Assembly (NCBI RefSeq): GCF_003254705.1
Contig: NZ_QFYR01000001.1
Location: forward strand, 620,001-684,000
Reading direction: 5' to 3'
Length of the DNA: 64,000 nucleotides
DNA from: Phenylobacterium deserti
Lineage (GTDB): Bacteria > Pseudomonadota > Alphaproteobacteria > Caulobacterales > Caulobacteraceae
The notes beneath the pieces are model-generated. The model had not been told where the DNA came from. It was given only the letters and a program-made list of their open reading frames with translations, and made no database searches. Shown one piece after another: positions 33,877-42,206 of this stretch. A program made the translations under genes and the position numbers. Positions within the stretch are counted from its first letter, which is position 1, and each line of letters opens with the position of its first letter.

Positions 33877-35676
33877 ATGAGCGAGCCCTCTTCCCCGCAA
33901 AGCCCGCTGGACTGGAGCGAGGACGGCCAGCCGCGCTCGCGCCTCTACGGCGATGTCTACTTCTCGCGCGAGGACGGGCTGGCGGAGTCGCGCGCCGTGT
34001 TCCTGCAAGGCTGTGGGCTGCCGCAGGCCTGGGCTGGCCGCACCCGCTTCACCGTCGGCGAGCTCGGCTTCGGCACCGGCCTCAACATCCTGGCGCTGCT
34101 CGACCTGTGGCGCCGCGAGGGCCCCGCCGCCGGCCGCCTGCACGTCTTCACCGTCGAAGCCCACCCGATCACCGGAGAGGAGGCGGCCCGCGCCCTGGCC
34201 CACTGGCCCGAGCTCGCCGACCTCGCCGCCCTGCTGGTCGCCCGCTGGCCGGGCCAAGCCCGAGGCGTCCACCGGGTCGAGCTGCCTGAGCTGCGCGCCA
34301 TCATCGACGTCGCCGTTCTCGACGTGGTCGAGGCGCTGTCCGGCTGGAGCGGCCGGGCCGACGCCTGGTTCCTGGACGGCTTCTCGCCGGCCCGCAATCC
34401 CGCCATGTGGTCGGACGAAGTGCTGGCCCTGGTGGGCGCCCGCACCGCCCCGGGCGCGCCGGCCGCCACCTTCACCGTCGCCGGCCAGGTGCGCCGCGGC
34501 CTTTCCGCCGCCGGCTTCGAGGTCGCCAAGCGCCCCGGCTTCGGCCGCAAGCGCGAGCGGCTGGAGGCCCGCTTCCCGGGAGCCCCGCCCGCCGACGCCC
34601 CCGCCCCCGCCGTCGCCGTGATTGGCGCAGGCATCGCCGGCGCTTCGGCCGTGCGAGCGCTCCGCGCCCTCGGCCTCGAGCCCCTCCTGTTCGAGGCCGA
34701 CCGCCTGGGCGCCGGCGGCTCCGGCAACCCGGCCGCCCTGGTCACGCCACGCCTGGACGCCGGCCTTGGCCCGCCAGCCCGCCTGTTCGCCCAGGCCTTC
34801 GCCCGCGCCGTACAGCTTTATGAGGCCGTGCCGGACGCCGTGATCGCCCGTGGCGTCCTGCAGCTCGCCGGCTCCGCCCGCGACGAGGACCGCTTCGCCC
34901 GCATCGCCGCCTCCGACCTCTTTGAGCCAGGCGCCCTTTCGCCACTGGATGCTTCCGAGGCCTCGCGCCGCCTGGGCGCTGCCGCGCCGTCCGCCCTCGC
35001 CCAGGACGCCGCCCTCACTGTGCGTCCGGACATCGTGCTGCAGGCCTTCGCCGGCAAGCCCGCCCGCGCCCGCATCGCGTCCATCGCCCATGACGGCCAC
35101 GCCTGGCGTCTGGCCGACGCGCAGGGCCAAACGCTGGCCCAGGTCGATGCGGTGATCCTCGCCGCCGGCCTCGGCGCCGCCGCCCTCGCGGACGCGCCTC
35201 TGCAGCCGGTGCGCGGCCAGGCCAGCTGGGTGGAAGGCGCAAGCATCCCGGAGGCGGTCGCCTGGGGCGGCTACGCCGCGCCCATTGACGGGGGCGTGCT
35301 GTTCGGCGCGACCCATGACCGCGACGACGCCGGCGACGACCTGCGGGACGACGACCACCGCCGCAACCTCGCCACCCTGGCCACGGCCCTGCCGAACCTC
35401 GCCCAGGCTCTGGAGGGCCGCCCCCTCGCCGGCCGCGCCGCCGTGCGGGCCGCCAGCCCCGATCGCCTGCCGTTGGCCGGACCCGCGCCCAGCGCGCCCC
35501 CGGGCCTCTTCCTGCTCACCGCCTTCGGCTCGCGCGGCTTCTCATTCGCGCCCCTGCTGGCCGAGCACGTGGCGGCCCTGGCGTGCGGCGCGCCATCCCC
35601 TCTTCCGGCAAGTCTCGCAACCCTGGTCGCGCCCGAACGCTTCCGCCTGCGAGCCATCGCCCGGGGCCATTCCTGA
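33877..35676 (+). CDS. mnmC: tRNA 5-methylaminomethyl-2-thiouridine biosynthesis bifunctional protein MnmC
   Basis: 599 residues with two domains. Residues 1-240 are the SAM-dependent methyltransferase part (FTVGELGFGTGLNILALLDL; AWFLDGFSPARNPAMW). Residues 245-590 are the FAD-dependent oxidase (VAVIGAGIAGASAVRALRAL; PVRGQASWV; SPDRLPLAGP). It converts cmnm5s2U to nm5s2U and then methylates it to mnm5s2U at the wobble position of several tRNAs. Start at ATG 33877. It begins 14 bases after the preceding terminator and is probably transcribed on its own. Confidence 0.93.
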   Translation: MSEPSSPQSPLDWSEDGQPRSRLYGDVYFSREDGLAESRAVFLQGCGLPQAWAGRTRFTVGELGFGTGLNILALLDLWRREGPAAGRLHVFTVEAHPITGEEAARALAHWPELADLAALLVARWPGQARGVHRVELPELRAIIDVAVLDVVEALSGWSGRADAWFLDGFSPARNPAMWSDEVLALVGARTAPGAPAATFTVAGQVRRGLSAAGFEVAKRPGFGRKRERLEARFPGAPPADAPAPAVAVIGAGIAGASAVRALRALGLEPLLFEADRLGAGGSGNPAALVTPRLDAGLGPPARLFAQAFARAVQLYEAVPDAVIARGVLQLAGSARDEDRFARIAASDLFEPGALSPLDASEASRRLGAAAPSALAQDAALTVRPDIVLQAFAGKPARARIASIAHDGHAWRLADAQGQTLAQVDAVILAAGLGAAALADAPLQPVRGQASWVEGASIPEAVAWGGYAAPIDGGVLFGATHDRDDAGDDLRDDDHRRNLATLATALPNLAQALEGRPLAGRAAVRAASPDRLPLAGPAPSAPPGLFLLTAFGSRGFSFAPLLAEHVAALACGAPSPLPASLATLVAPERFRLRAIARGHS

Positions 35677-35740
35677 AAGCTTTTCAGCACCCTATATTGG
35701 GCGAGCTTCGGGGGACGCCCTCGTCATGAGGACCGAAGAG

Positions 35741-36133
35741 ATGAAACCCTTCCTTGCCGCCCTGCTGCTCGCCGCAGTCGCCGCGGCCCCGCACGCCGCC
35801 AGCGCCGCGCAATCCGCCGCCGGCTCGCCGGCCTGTTTCCGGCCTGAGCAGGTGCAGCGCTACGCCACGCCCGACGAGCGCTCTGTCTTTCTGCGCACCA
35901 ATCGCGGGGAGATCTTCCAGTTCGACTTCGCCGGCCGCTGCCCCAACGTGCGCCAGGCCGGCGCCATCAGCTTTGTCGCGCCCCAGAACGTCTCGCCCCG
36001 GATCTGCGAGGGCCAGAACGTCCAGGTCGCGGTGCCCACCACCCTTGGTCCGGCCCTGCACTGCCAGGTCACCAACCTGCGTCGCCTGACGCCCGCCGAA
36101 GCCAAGGCCCTGCCGGATCGCGCCCGCCCATGA
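35741..36133 (+). CDS. Secreted DUF6491-like protein
   Basis: 130 residues. A signal peptide ends at ASA-AQ. The mature part has a Cys near its start (ACFRPEQVQR), FQFDFAGRCPNV, RICEGQNVQV and HCQVTNLRRLTPAEA, the four-Cys pattern of DUF6491-type small periplasmic proteins. Function unknown. An alternative ATG lies five codons upstream. It overlaps the following paralogous gene in an ATGA arrangement. A third relative lies at 47568. Confidence 0.75.
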   Translation: MKPFLAALLLAAVAAAPHAASAAQSAAGSPACFRPEQVQRYATPDERSVFLRTNRGEIFQFDFAGRCPNVRQAGAISFVAPQNVSPRICEGQNVQVAVPTTLGPALHCQVTNLRRLTPAEAKALPDRARP

Positions 36134-36543
36134 CCCGCCTTTCCAGAACGCCCTTCATCCTCGCCGCCGCCCTTGCGGCGATCGCCGGTTCCGCAGCCGT
36201 CGCCGCGCCGCAGTCCACCCCTGCGGACGTCGCCGCCAAGCCGGCGCGGACCTGCTTCTTCGCCAGCAACATCGACGGCTACGGCAGCAACCGCAAAGGC
36301 ACGGTGGACGTCCGCGTCGGCGTCCGCGACGTTTATCGCCTGCAGGTCTCGCCCGGCTGTTCGGACATCAGCTTCCCGCTTTCGCAGATCGCCCTGGTCT
36401 CCAAGGGCGGCGGCTCGATCTGCGACGCCCGCGACGTGGAGTTCGTCGTCCGCGCCGGCGCCGTGCCCCAGCGCTGCATCGCCACCTCCATGCGCAAGCT
36501 CACCCCCGCCGAGATCAAAGACCCGAGGAACGCCGCGCCATAG
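36130..36543 (+). CDS. Secreted DUF6491 family protein
   Basis: 137 residues. A signal peptide ends near AVAA-PQ. The mature part has the family pattern TCFFASNIDGY, VYRLQVSPGCSDI, SICDARDVEFVVR and QRCIATSMRKLTPAEI, with four Cys probably in two disulfides. It is clearly related to the preceding gene, whose stop overlaps its start, so this is a tandem duplication. Periplasmic; function unknown. Confidence 0.82.
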   Translation: MTRLSRTPFILAAALAAIAGSAAVAAPQSTPADVAAKPARTCFFASNIDGYGSNRKGTVDVRVGVRDVYRLQVSPGCSDISFPLSQIALVSKGGGSICDARDVEFVVRAGAVPQRCIATSMRKLTPAEIKDPRNAAP

Positions 36544-36626
36544 GCGCGCATGCGGACACGCGCCGGCTCAGGCTGGCGCTGTTCGACTTGGATATGTGGG
36601 ATGCGCCCGCAAAGGGCCGAAGCGGA

Positions 36627-36701
<75 letters not shown>

Positions 36702-36781
36702 GTATCCGGATCTCCCGGCCGGAGCCGGAAGCGGGAAGGGCGGCGGTATACCTATCCGGTCGCCGCCGCGCAAGCGGCTCT

Positions 36782-37138
36782 TTAGGCCGCGATCATCCGC
36801 TCCACCTCGTTCACGATCTCGCGCAGGTGGATGGGCTTGGACAGCACCTTGGCGCCGGGCGGGGCGCTTTCCCCCGCCGCCAGGGCCACGGCGGCGAAGC
36901 CGGTGATGAACATGATCGGCAGGCCCGGATGACGCGCCGCGGCCTGGCGGGCCACCTCGATGCCGTCCACGCCGGGCATGACGATGTCGGTCAGCAGCAG
37001 GTCCCAGCTCTGGTCCAGCACCGCGGTCGCTTCATCGCCATCGGCGCAGGCGGTGACTTCATAGCCGGCGCGCTCCAGCGCACGGGCCAGGAAGCCGCGC
37101 AGGGAGTCGTCGTCTTCGGCGAGCAGGATGCGGGGCAT
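36782..37138 (-). CDS. cpdR: Single-domain response regulator CpdR
   Basis: 118 residues made only of a receiver domain: acidic residues in LLAEDDDSL, phosphoacceptor Asp51 in LLTDIVMPG, Thr in IMFITGFAAVAL and Lys in VLSKPIHLRE. The FITGFAAVAL segment and Asp51 match CpdR, which when unphosphorylated delivers substrates such as PdeA to ClpXP at the cell pole during the G1-S transition. The ATG at 37138 (MPRIL) is preferred. It is divergent from the N-formylglutamate amidohydrolase gene, a neighbourhood also known from Caulobacter. Confidence 0.9.
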   Translation of the reverse strand: MPRILLAEDDDSLRGFLARALERAGYEVTACADGDEATAVLDQSWDLLLTDIVMPGVDGIEVARQAAARHPGLPIMFITGFAAVALAAGESAPPGAKVLSKPIHLREIVNEVERMIAA

Positions 37139-37205
37139 GGCGTCCAAGGGCGTATCTTGTCTGAATGATGAACCCTCACCCTAGGCTTTCAAGCGTAAAG
37201 GGGCG

Positions 37206-38156
37206 ATGAACCCTTTGACCCGTCCGCCCGCTGTGCGTTCTATGGGCACGATGAACGCCTGGGAGCCCCTCCGCGCCGAAGACGAGTCCACGCGCGTCGC
37301 CGCGTTCGACGTCCGCCGCGCTGCGCCCGAGGGGCAGGCTCCGCCCACGCCCCTGGTGTTCGCCTCCCCGCACTCGGGCCGGCTCTATCCGGACGACATG
37401 ATGCAGGCGGCGGCCCTGGACGCCTTCTCCATCCGCCGCTCCGAAGACGCCTTTGTGGACGACCTGATCGCCGCCGCGCCCCAGCTGGGCGCCACCGTGC
37501 TCTCCGCCAGGTTCGCCCGCGCCTACATCGACCTGAACCGCGAGCCCTTCGAACTCGACCCCGGCATGTTCGCCGACGAGCTGCCGGAGTTCGCCCGCGC
37601 CCGCACCGCCCGGGTGGCCGCCGGCCTGGGCGCCATCGCCCGCGTGGTCTCCGAAGGCCAGGAGATCTACAACCGCAAGCTCACCTTCGCCGAGGCGCGC
37701 GACCGGATCGAGCTGGCCCACCGCCCCTACCACGTCGCACTGTCGGAGCTGCTGGCCGAGGCCAAGGCCGCCCACGGCTTTGCGATCCTGGTGGACTGGC
37801 ACTCCATGCCGGCGGCGGCGGCCAAGGCCGGCGGACGCGACCGCCCCGCCGACTTCGTGCTGGGCGACCGGTTCGGCGCCGCCTGCTCGGGCGTCCTGCC
37901 CACCCGGGTGGAGCGCGAGCTCGAGGCCCTCGGCTACCGCGTGGCGCGCAACACCCCCTACGCCGGCGGCTACACCACCGAGCATTACGGCCGGCCCTCC
38001 GGCCGCATCCACGCCCTGCAGATCGAGATCAACCGCGCGCTTTACCTGGACGAGGCGCGCCTGGCCCCCACCCCAGGCTTCGAGCGGCTGAAGACCAACC
38101 TCGACAAGGTGATCGCCGCCCTCACCGCCACCGACTGGGCCGCCCTGCGGGTCTGA
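37206..38156 (+). CDS. N-formylglutamate amidohydrolase
   Basis: 316 residues in the longest form. Family signatures are FASPHSGRLYP, YIDLNREPFELD, DWHSMPA and the C-terminal IEINRALYLDE. The enzyme releases formate from N-formylglutamate (last step of one histidine-degradation route); related proteins act on other N-formyl compounds. No other hut genes are nearby. The start is uncertain: 37206, or in-frame ATG codons at 37242 or 37251 that would remove 12 to 15 residues. Confidence 0.88.
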   Translation: MNPLTRPPAVRSMGTMNAWEPLRAEDESTRVAAFDVRRAAPEGQAPPTPLVFASPHSGRLYPDDMMQAAALDAFSIRRSEDAFVDDLIAAAPQLGATVLSARFARAYIDLNREPFELDPGMFADELPEFARARTARVAAGLGAIARVVSEGQEIYNRKLTFAEARDRIELAHRPYHVALSELLAEAKAAHGFAILVDWHSMPAAAAKAGGRDRPADFVLGDRFGAACSGVLPTRVERELEALGYRVARNTPYAGGYTTEHYGRPSGRIHALQIEINRALYLDEARLAPTPGFERLKTNLDKVIAALTATDWAALRV

Positions 38157-38184
38157 GCTGCGCCACTTGCCGCCCATCAGGCAA

Positions 38185-38270
38185 GTAGACAGCAATGTGG
38201 ACCGTCTACCGCCAGCGGACCTTCCGAACGTCGGCCATGGGTGGTTAGCGGACATTGGGTCGCGCGCGGC
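38185..38270. repeat. Dispersed intergenic repeat with GCGGACATT words
   Basis: This stretch contains CAGCGGACCTTCCGAACGTC, CCATGGGTGG and AGCGGACATTGGGTCG, words that recur at 38640-38690, 41795-41935, 43084-43125 and 47390-47485. It is an imperfect, C/G-rich intergenic repeat family; no coding capacity is seen. Confidence 0.6.
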
Positions 38271-38343
38271 TCTCTCGGCAACTTCCAACGATTGCAGTAG
38301 GTTGATGCTCGTCCGGGGATGAGCCTCGTTCGAGGAGCCCCAG

Positions 38344-38613
38344 ATGGCCCGCTACTTCTTCCACTTCGGGGATACCCCGCGCGGCGTGGACGTCCGTGGT
38401 CAGGAACTACCTGACCACAACACTGCCCGCATCGAGGCTGTCCGCCTTCTGGGCGAAGTGCTGAGGGACAAGGCGGGGGAATTCTGGGACGAGCAATCGA
38501 TGAAGCTCATCATCACTGATGAGGCGGGTCTGATGCTCTTCGTGCTCGACGTCTCTGCGATCGAAGCGCCCGCCGTCACTCGTCTGCGAAAAGGTCCTAG
38601 ATTGATCGACTGA
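38344..38613 (+). CDS. DUF6894-like small protein
   Basis: 89 residues starting MARYFFHFGDTPRGVDVRGQ, then ELPDHNTARIEAVRLLGEVL and a C-terminal MKLIITDEAGLMLFVLDV strand pair. This is the layout of the small DUF6894 proteins common in Caulobacterales and Rhizobiales accessory regions; function unknown. GAGGAG lies 7 bases before the ATG. It is flanked on both sides by the dispersed repeat. Confidence 0.8.
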   Translation: MARYFFHFGDTPRGVDVRGQELPDHNTARIEAVRLLGEVLRDKAGEFWDEQSMKLIITDEAGLMLFVLDVSAIEAPAVTRLRKGPRLID

Positions 38614-38639
38614 CCCCGCGCGGGGCTTGGGATGCAGAC

Positions 38640-38690
38640 CCTCTGGACGTCTGCGATGGGTCGGAAGCGGACGTTGAGAGGGCCTGGTTC
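38640..38690. repeat. Dispersed intergenic repeat, second copy
   Basis: Contains GATGGGTCGGAAGCGGACGT, matching parts of the copies at 38185 and 43084. Confidence 0.55.
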
Positions 38691-38720
38691 TGGGCGGCGG
38701 TCAGACGCAGCTGGTGCAAG

Positions 38721-39082
38721 CTACTGAGACGAGCTGAGCTCGAGGATGCGCTCCGCCAGCTCGCTCGGGTTGAATGGCTTCGGGAACATCTCGCCGCCTT
38801 CGACGCCGAAGCGGCCGAGGTGGGCGGCATGCCCAGTTATGTAGATGACCTTGAGTTTGGGATTGAGCTGACGTGCTCGTCGGCGACGTCGAAACCTGTG
38901 GTTCCCTCGCCCAAGTTGATGTCGGCCACCAGCACGTCGAAGGCGCGCGCTTCAGCGTCCAGAACCGCGTAGGCGGCCCGGTCGGACGCCGCCGTGCGGA
39001 CGTCCAGATGCCGTTCCTCAAACGCATCGACGATCAGCTCACGGACGTCGGCTTCGCCTTCAACAAGCAGGATACGGGACAT
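38721..39082 (-). pseudogene. Frameshifted response regulator receiver protein
   Basis: From the ATG at 39082 the frame reads MSRILLVEGEADVRELIVDA and reaches the phosphoacceptor Asp54 in VADINLGEG, then runs into unrelated sequence after VADEH. From about 38876 a second frame continues the domain (ARQLNPKLKVIYITGHAAHL, FPKPFNPSELAERILEL) to a stop at 38721. One missing base, probably G, near 38876 explains this. In addition, the acidic pocket residue is replaced (VEGE instead of the usual VEDE), which points to real decay rather than only a sequencing error. Original role: a small signalling receiver protein. Confidence 0.8.
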
Positions 39083-39429
39083 GAAAACCTGCCTGACGAG
39101 GCGGATACGCGGCGCTTCCATAGCTTGCAAGCGCTCAATAACCACCCTGGGTGAACACCGCGTCCGAGGGTTTGTTGCGCGGAAAAGCGGGCACGCGCGC
39201 CCTCCTTTGCGGAGTGCGGGTTAGCTTCATCCGCGCCGTGAAGGGAAGATGCGCCCGCCCCCAGGACAGCTGGTGTACCCAAACAAGGGCGAGGAGCGGT
39301 GGATGACCGCATGCGGCGACTACGTAGAAGCTGTCGTCCTCGTGCTCTGCTAAAGGACCTTCAGACGCGTTCCTGCCAGGCCTGCGCGTCCTGAGAGACA
39401 GAGTGCTCCCGCCCAAGCTGGAGCAAACT
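39083..39429. other. Intergenic region, no supported gene
   Basis: About 350 bases between the decayed receiver gene and the next receiver gene. Open frames here lack start sites and any similarity. It presumably holds the promoters of the two divergent units. Confidence 0.45.
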
Positions 39430-39813
39430 ATGACCGACACCCCTCCGATTCTGATTTTGGCGGTCGACGACGAGATTCTCGTACTGGACCTCATCGCCAG
39501 CTCTCTGGAGGATGGCGGCTACAGTGTCCTTCAAGCCTCCGATGCGGAAGAAGCCTTCCAAACGCTTGAGCACCGTAGCGCAGACCTCGGCGGCCTGGTG
39601 ACGGATGTAAATCTTGGCCGAAGCCGCTACTCCGGCTGGGACATCGGGCGACGCGCGCGAGAACTTAGGCCCGACATGCCGATCGTGTACGTCACCGGCG
39701 ACAGTGCGCAGGATTGGCCCTCGAAAGGCGTTCCCCACAGCGTGGTGGTGATGAAGCCGTTCGCACCGGCGGAACTCGTGGTGGCCATCGCCAGCCTGCG
39801 CAAAGTCGGGTAG
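39430..39813 (+). CDS. Single-domain response regulator
   Basis: 127 residues, receiver domain only: acidic residues in AVDDEILVLD, phosphoacceptor Asp59 in LVTDVNLGRS, Thr in PIVYVTGDS and Lys in VVMKPFAPAEL. No output domain. GGAG lies 7 bases before the ATG. It is followed on the same strand by an HWE-type histidine kinase, which is probably its partner. It is related to the decayed receiver gene at 38721. Confidence 0.85.
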   Translation: MTDTPPILILAVDDEILVLDLIASSLEDGGYSVLQASDAEEAFQTLEHRSADLGGLVTDVNLGRSRYSGWDIGRRARELRPDMPIVYVTGDSAQDWPSKGVPHSVVVMKPFAPAELVVAIASLRKVG

Positions 39814-39980
39814 GGCCGCGGGCCCGCAAGGGTGATCCAAACAACAGGTTTGTGCGGAAAGACGTGCACCTACTTTGCTGGTAGGTGTTCGCCGTCGTCC
39901 TGCGCGAGCGGGAGCAAGCTGAGGTCGGGATTGCACATGGGGACCAACTTCGCCATGCCAGGCGTAGGGTAAGTGCGATC

Positions 39981-41753
39981 GTGACGCCGACGATCGAACC
40001 GCCTGTCGGTGACATCTTCCAGGAGATGTTCCAGGAGCTAGGCCAGATCCTCTGGTTGCTGACGCCGGAAGGTGGAATTCGGCAGTTCAACGCGGCTTGG
40101 AGCGCCTACACCGGCTTGCCGACAGAAATGCCGGCGCTGTCATGGGCGGACGTGTTCCATCCAGACGATCGTCAGCGCCTGATCGAGGCGCGCACCCGGG
40201 GGATTCAGGCCGGCTCGCAGTATGAGGTTGAAGCGCGGATGCGTCGGTTCGACGGCGTGTACCGGCGGCACCTTTGCCGCGTGAAGCCCTTGCTCAAAGA
40301 CGAGCAGATCTACGCCTGGCTTGGGACGGCCATGGACGTCGAGGAGTTCCGGCAAAGTCAGGACGAGCGTGAGCGGGTCAGCCAAGGTCTCGCTGAGTCC
40401 GAGACCCGGTTTCGCAACCTCGTCGAAGCCACCCCGGGGTTCCTGTTCATCAGCGATGCCGAAGGGCGGAACACCTTCACCAACGAAGTTTTCCAGCGCT
40501 ACTGCGGCGTGGCCGCAGCGGACCTGCTGGGCCACGGCTGGATCTCCTTCCTGCATCCTGACGATCATGTCCGTGCCGCGTCGGAGTGGCGGAAGGCGGT
40601 TTCCGCTGGCAGCCGATATCAGCAGGAATACCGTTTCAAGTCGGCGTCCGGCGAATACCGTTGGTTCGTTTGCAACGGGGTTCCGCACCGGAACGATGCA
40701 GGCGAAATCGTACAATGGACCGGCGTCGCGACAGACATCCACGACCGCAAGCTTCTCGAAGAACAGCTGGCGCGTGGTCGCGATCTTCTCGCCGCCGTGC
40801 TCGAGACATCACCCGATCCGATCTTCGCCAAGGCCCCGGACGGAACCTACCTCTTCGCGAACACCGCGACCGCCAAGGCGCTAGGCAGGTCCGAGAAGGG
40901 GGTTACGGGTCTGAAGGACAGCGAGGTCATAGCACCACACCTGCTCGCAGGCGTTCGGGCGCATGACTCCCGCGTTCTGGGTGGAGAGACGATCACAGAG
41001 GAAGAGATCGTCGAAGATCTCGGCGTGGCGACGAAGACCTACCTCGTAACCAAGGCGCCCATGCGAGTAGGCGACGGCGCCGTCGCTGGCGTGGTGGCCG
41101 TCGCCCGGGATATCACAGAGCGGAAGGAGCAGGACCGTCACCGCGAGCTGCTCATCAACGAACTCAATCACCGGGTGAAGAATACGCTCGCCATCGTCCA
41201 GAACATGGCGCGGCAGAGCCTACGACAGCTAAACACCAGCGCTCGATCGGCCTTCGACGGCCGGCTCATCGCGCTCGCGGCCGCGCACGATGTCTTAACG
41301 CGCCACAGTTGGCAGGCCGCGTTTATGGACGAGATCGTCGAGAGCGCGCTCAACCCGTTTGTCGATGCGGCGCGGCCCGAGCGGCTTCGATCTCAAGGGC
41401 CTCGGATGCGACTGGAGAGCCAGCACGCTGTCGCCTTGAGCCTTGCGCTCCACGAGCTGGCGACCAACGCGGTGAAGCATGGGGCGCTGTCTGTCGATGA
41501 GGGAAGCGTTGACGTCCACTGGTGGTTGACGCGGTCAGACGACGGTCCCGAGATGAAGCTGCTCTGGACCGAGCGAGGCGGCCCCAAGGTCACGCCGCCT
41601 TCGAAGCTTGGCTTCGGATCCAGATTGATCGAGCGGGGCGTCGCCCAGGATCTGCGCGGGAAGGCGAAGATCGAGTACCTGGAGTCCGGACTTTTGTGTG
41701 AGATACGAATGCCCTTGCCCTACGGTCGGCCAGAGGCGTCAGCGCACTCCTAG
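39981..41753 (+). CDS. PAS-domain HWE-family sensor histidine kinase
   Basis: 590 residues from the GTG at 39981. Three PAS domains lie at about 15-125, 138-260 and 268-390 (PAC signatures such as GTAMDVEEFRQ, GVATDIHDRKLL, VARDITERKEQ). The kinase domain follows: NELNHRVKNTLAIVQNMARQ with the phosphoaccepting His, and an ATP lid with HELATNAVKHGALS and GFGSRLIER, typical of the HWE/HisKA_2 class. No membrane segment is visible, so it is a cytoplasmic sensor, possibly of redox or light through PAS; the flavin Cys motif of LOV domains (NCRFLQ) is not seen. An upstream GTG at 39885 would add 32 residues without similarity. Confidence 0.87.
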   Translation: MTPTIEPPVGDIFQEMFQELGQILWLLTPEGGIRQFNAAWSAYTGLPTEMPALSWADVFHPDDRQRLIEARTRGIQAGSQYEVEARMRRFDGVYRRHLCRVKPLLKDEQIYAWLGTAMDVEEFRQSQDERERVSQGLAESETRFRNLVEATPGFLFISDAEGRNTFTNEVFQRYCGVAAADLLGHGWISFLHPDDHVRAASEWRKAVSAGSRYQQEYRFKSASGEYRWFVCNGVPHRNDAGEIVQWTGVATDIHDRKLLEEQLARGRDLLAAVLETSPDPIFAKAPDGTYLFANTATAKALGRSEKGVTGLKDSEVIAPHLLAGVRAHDSRVLGGETITEEEIVEDLGVATKTYLVTKAPMRVGDGAVAGVVAVARDITERKEQDRHRELLINELNHRVKNTLAIVQNMARQSLRQLNTSARSAFDGRLIALAAAHDVLTRHSWQAAFMDEIVESALNPFVDAARPERLRSQGPRMRLESQHAVALSLALHELATNAVKHGALSVDEGSVDVHWWLTRSDDGPEMKLLWTERGGPKVTPPSKLGFGSRLIERGVAQDLRGKAKIEYLESGLLCEIRMPLPYGRPEASAHS

Positions 41754-41794
41754 CTAAGCTGCGCTCCGGGAGATCTGCCCTCCGGATGGGCGGG

Positions 41795-41935
41795 AACGTC
41801 CGCTTACGACCCGAACCGGTCATTGGCTGCGAACGTCAGCCATGGGAAGCGGACATTGGGTTCGGTCCGGAGAGCGGATGTTCCGAGGCCGCCGATGAGC
41901 GGACCTTCCGAAGGCCGCTATGGGTGCAAGGCCGA
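41795..41935. repeat. Dispersed intergenic repeat, longest copy
   Basis: Begins AACGTCCGCTTACGACCCGA and contains AACGTCAGCCATGGGAAGCG, GCGGACATTGGGT and two more degenerate GAGCGGA units (GAGCGGATGTTCC, GAGCGGACCTTCC), so it looks like several units in tandem. It shares these words with the copies at 38185, 38640, 43084 and 47390. Confidence 0.65.
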
Positions 41936-41960
41936 CCTCGGACCCGAAGCCTGCTGCTGG

Positions 41961-42206
41961 TCACTTCAGGAAATCACTGAGGGTCTTACGCACCCAAGCC
42001 TCCACCTCATTCAGCTCCAAGAAAGAGGGGTGCTGCCGATCATCGAGCGCACCGAAGGCCGCTTCCACAAACCAGCCGCCCGGCGGGTCGACCTCTTCGT
42101 CTAGCCTCGTCAGCACGGCGCAGAGCGCGCCGTCGCAGAAGATCTGCAGCCCTTCGGTGCGCCGGGGATGCAGCGCGACCTCAATGGGCAGAAAGGTGAT
42201 GTTCAC
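41961..42206 (-). CDS. Small hypothetical protein coupled to the Crp/Fnr pseudogene
   Basis: 81 residues, acidic, with no signal peptide: an N-terminal MNITFLPIEVALHPRRTEGL, a central EEVDPPGGWFVEAAFGALDD and a C-terminal helix NEVEAWVRKTLSDFLK. No recognised family. The start is a GTG that overlaps the stop of the Crp/Fnr reading frame (GTGA), suggesting it was translationally coupled to that gene. Confidence 0.6.
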   Translation of the reverse strand: MNITFLPIEVALHPRRTEGLQIFCDGALCAVLTRLDEEVDPPGGWFVEAAFGALDDRQHPSFLELNEVEAWVRKTLSDFLK

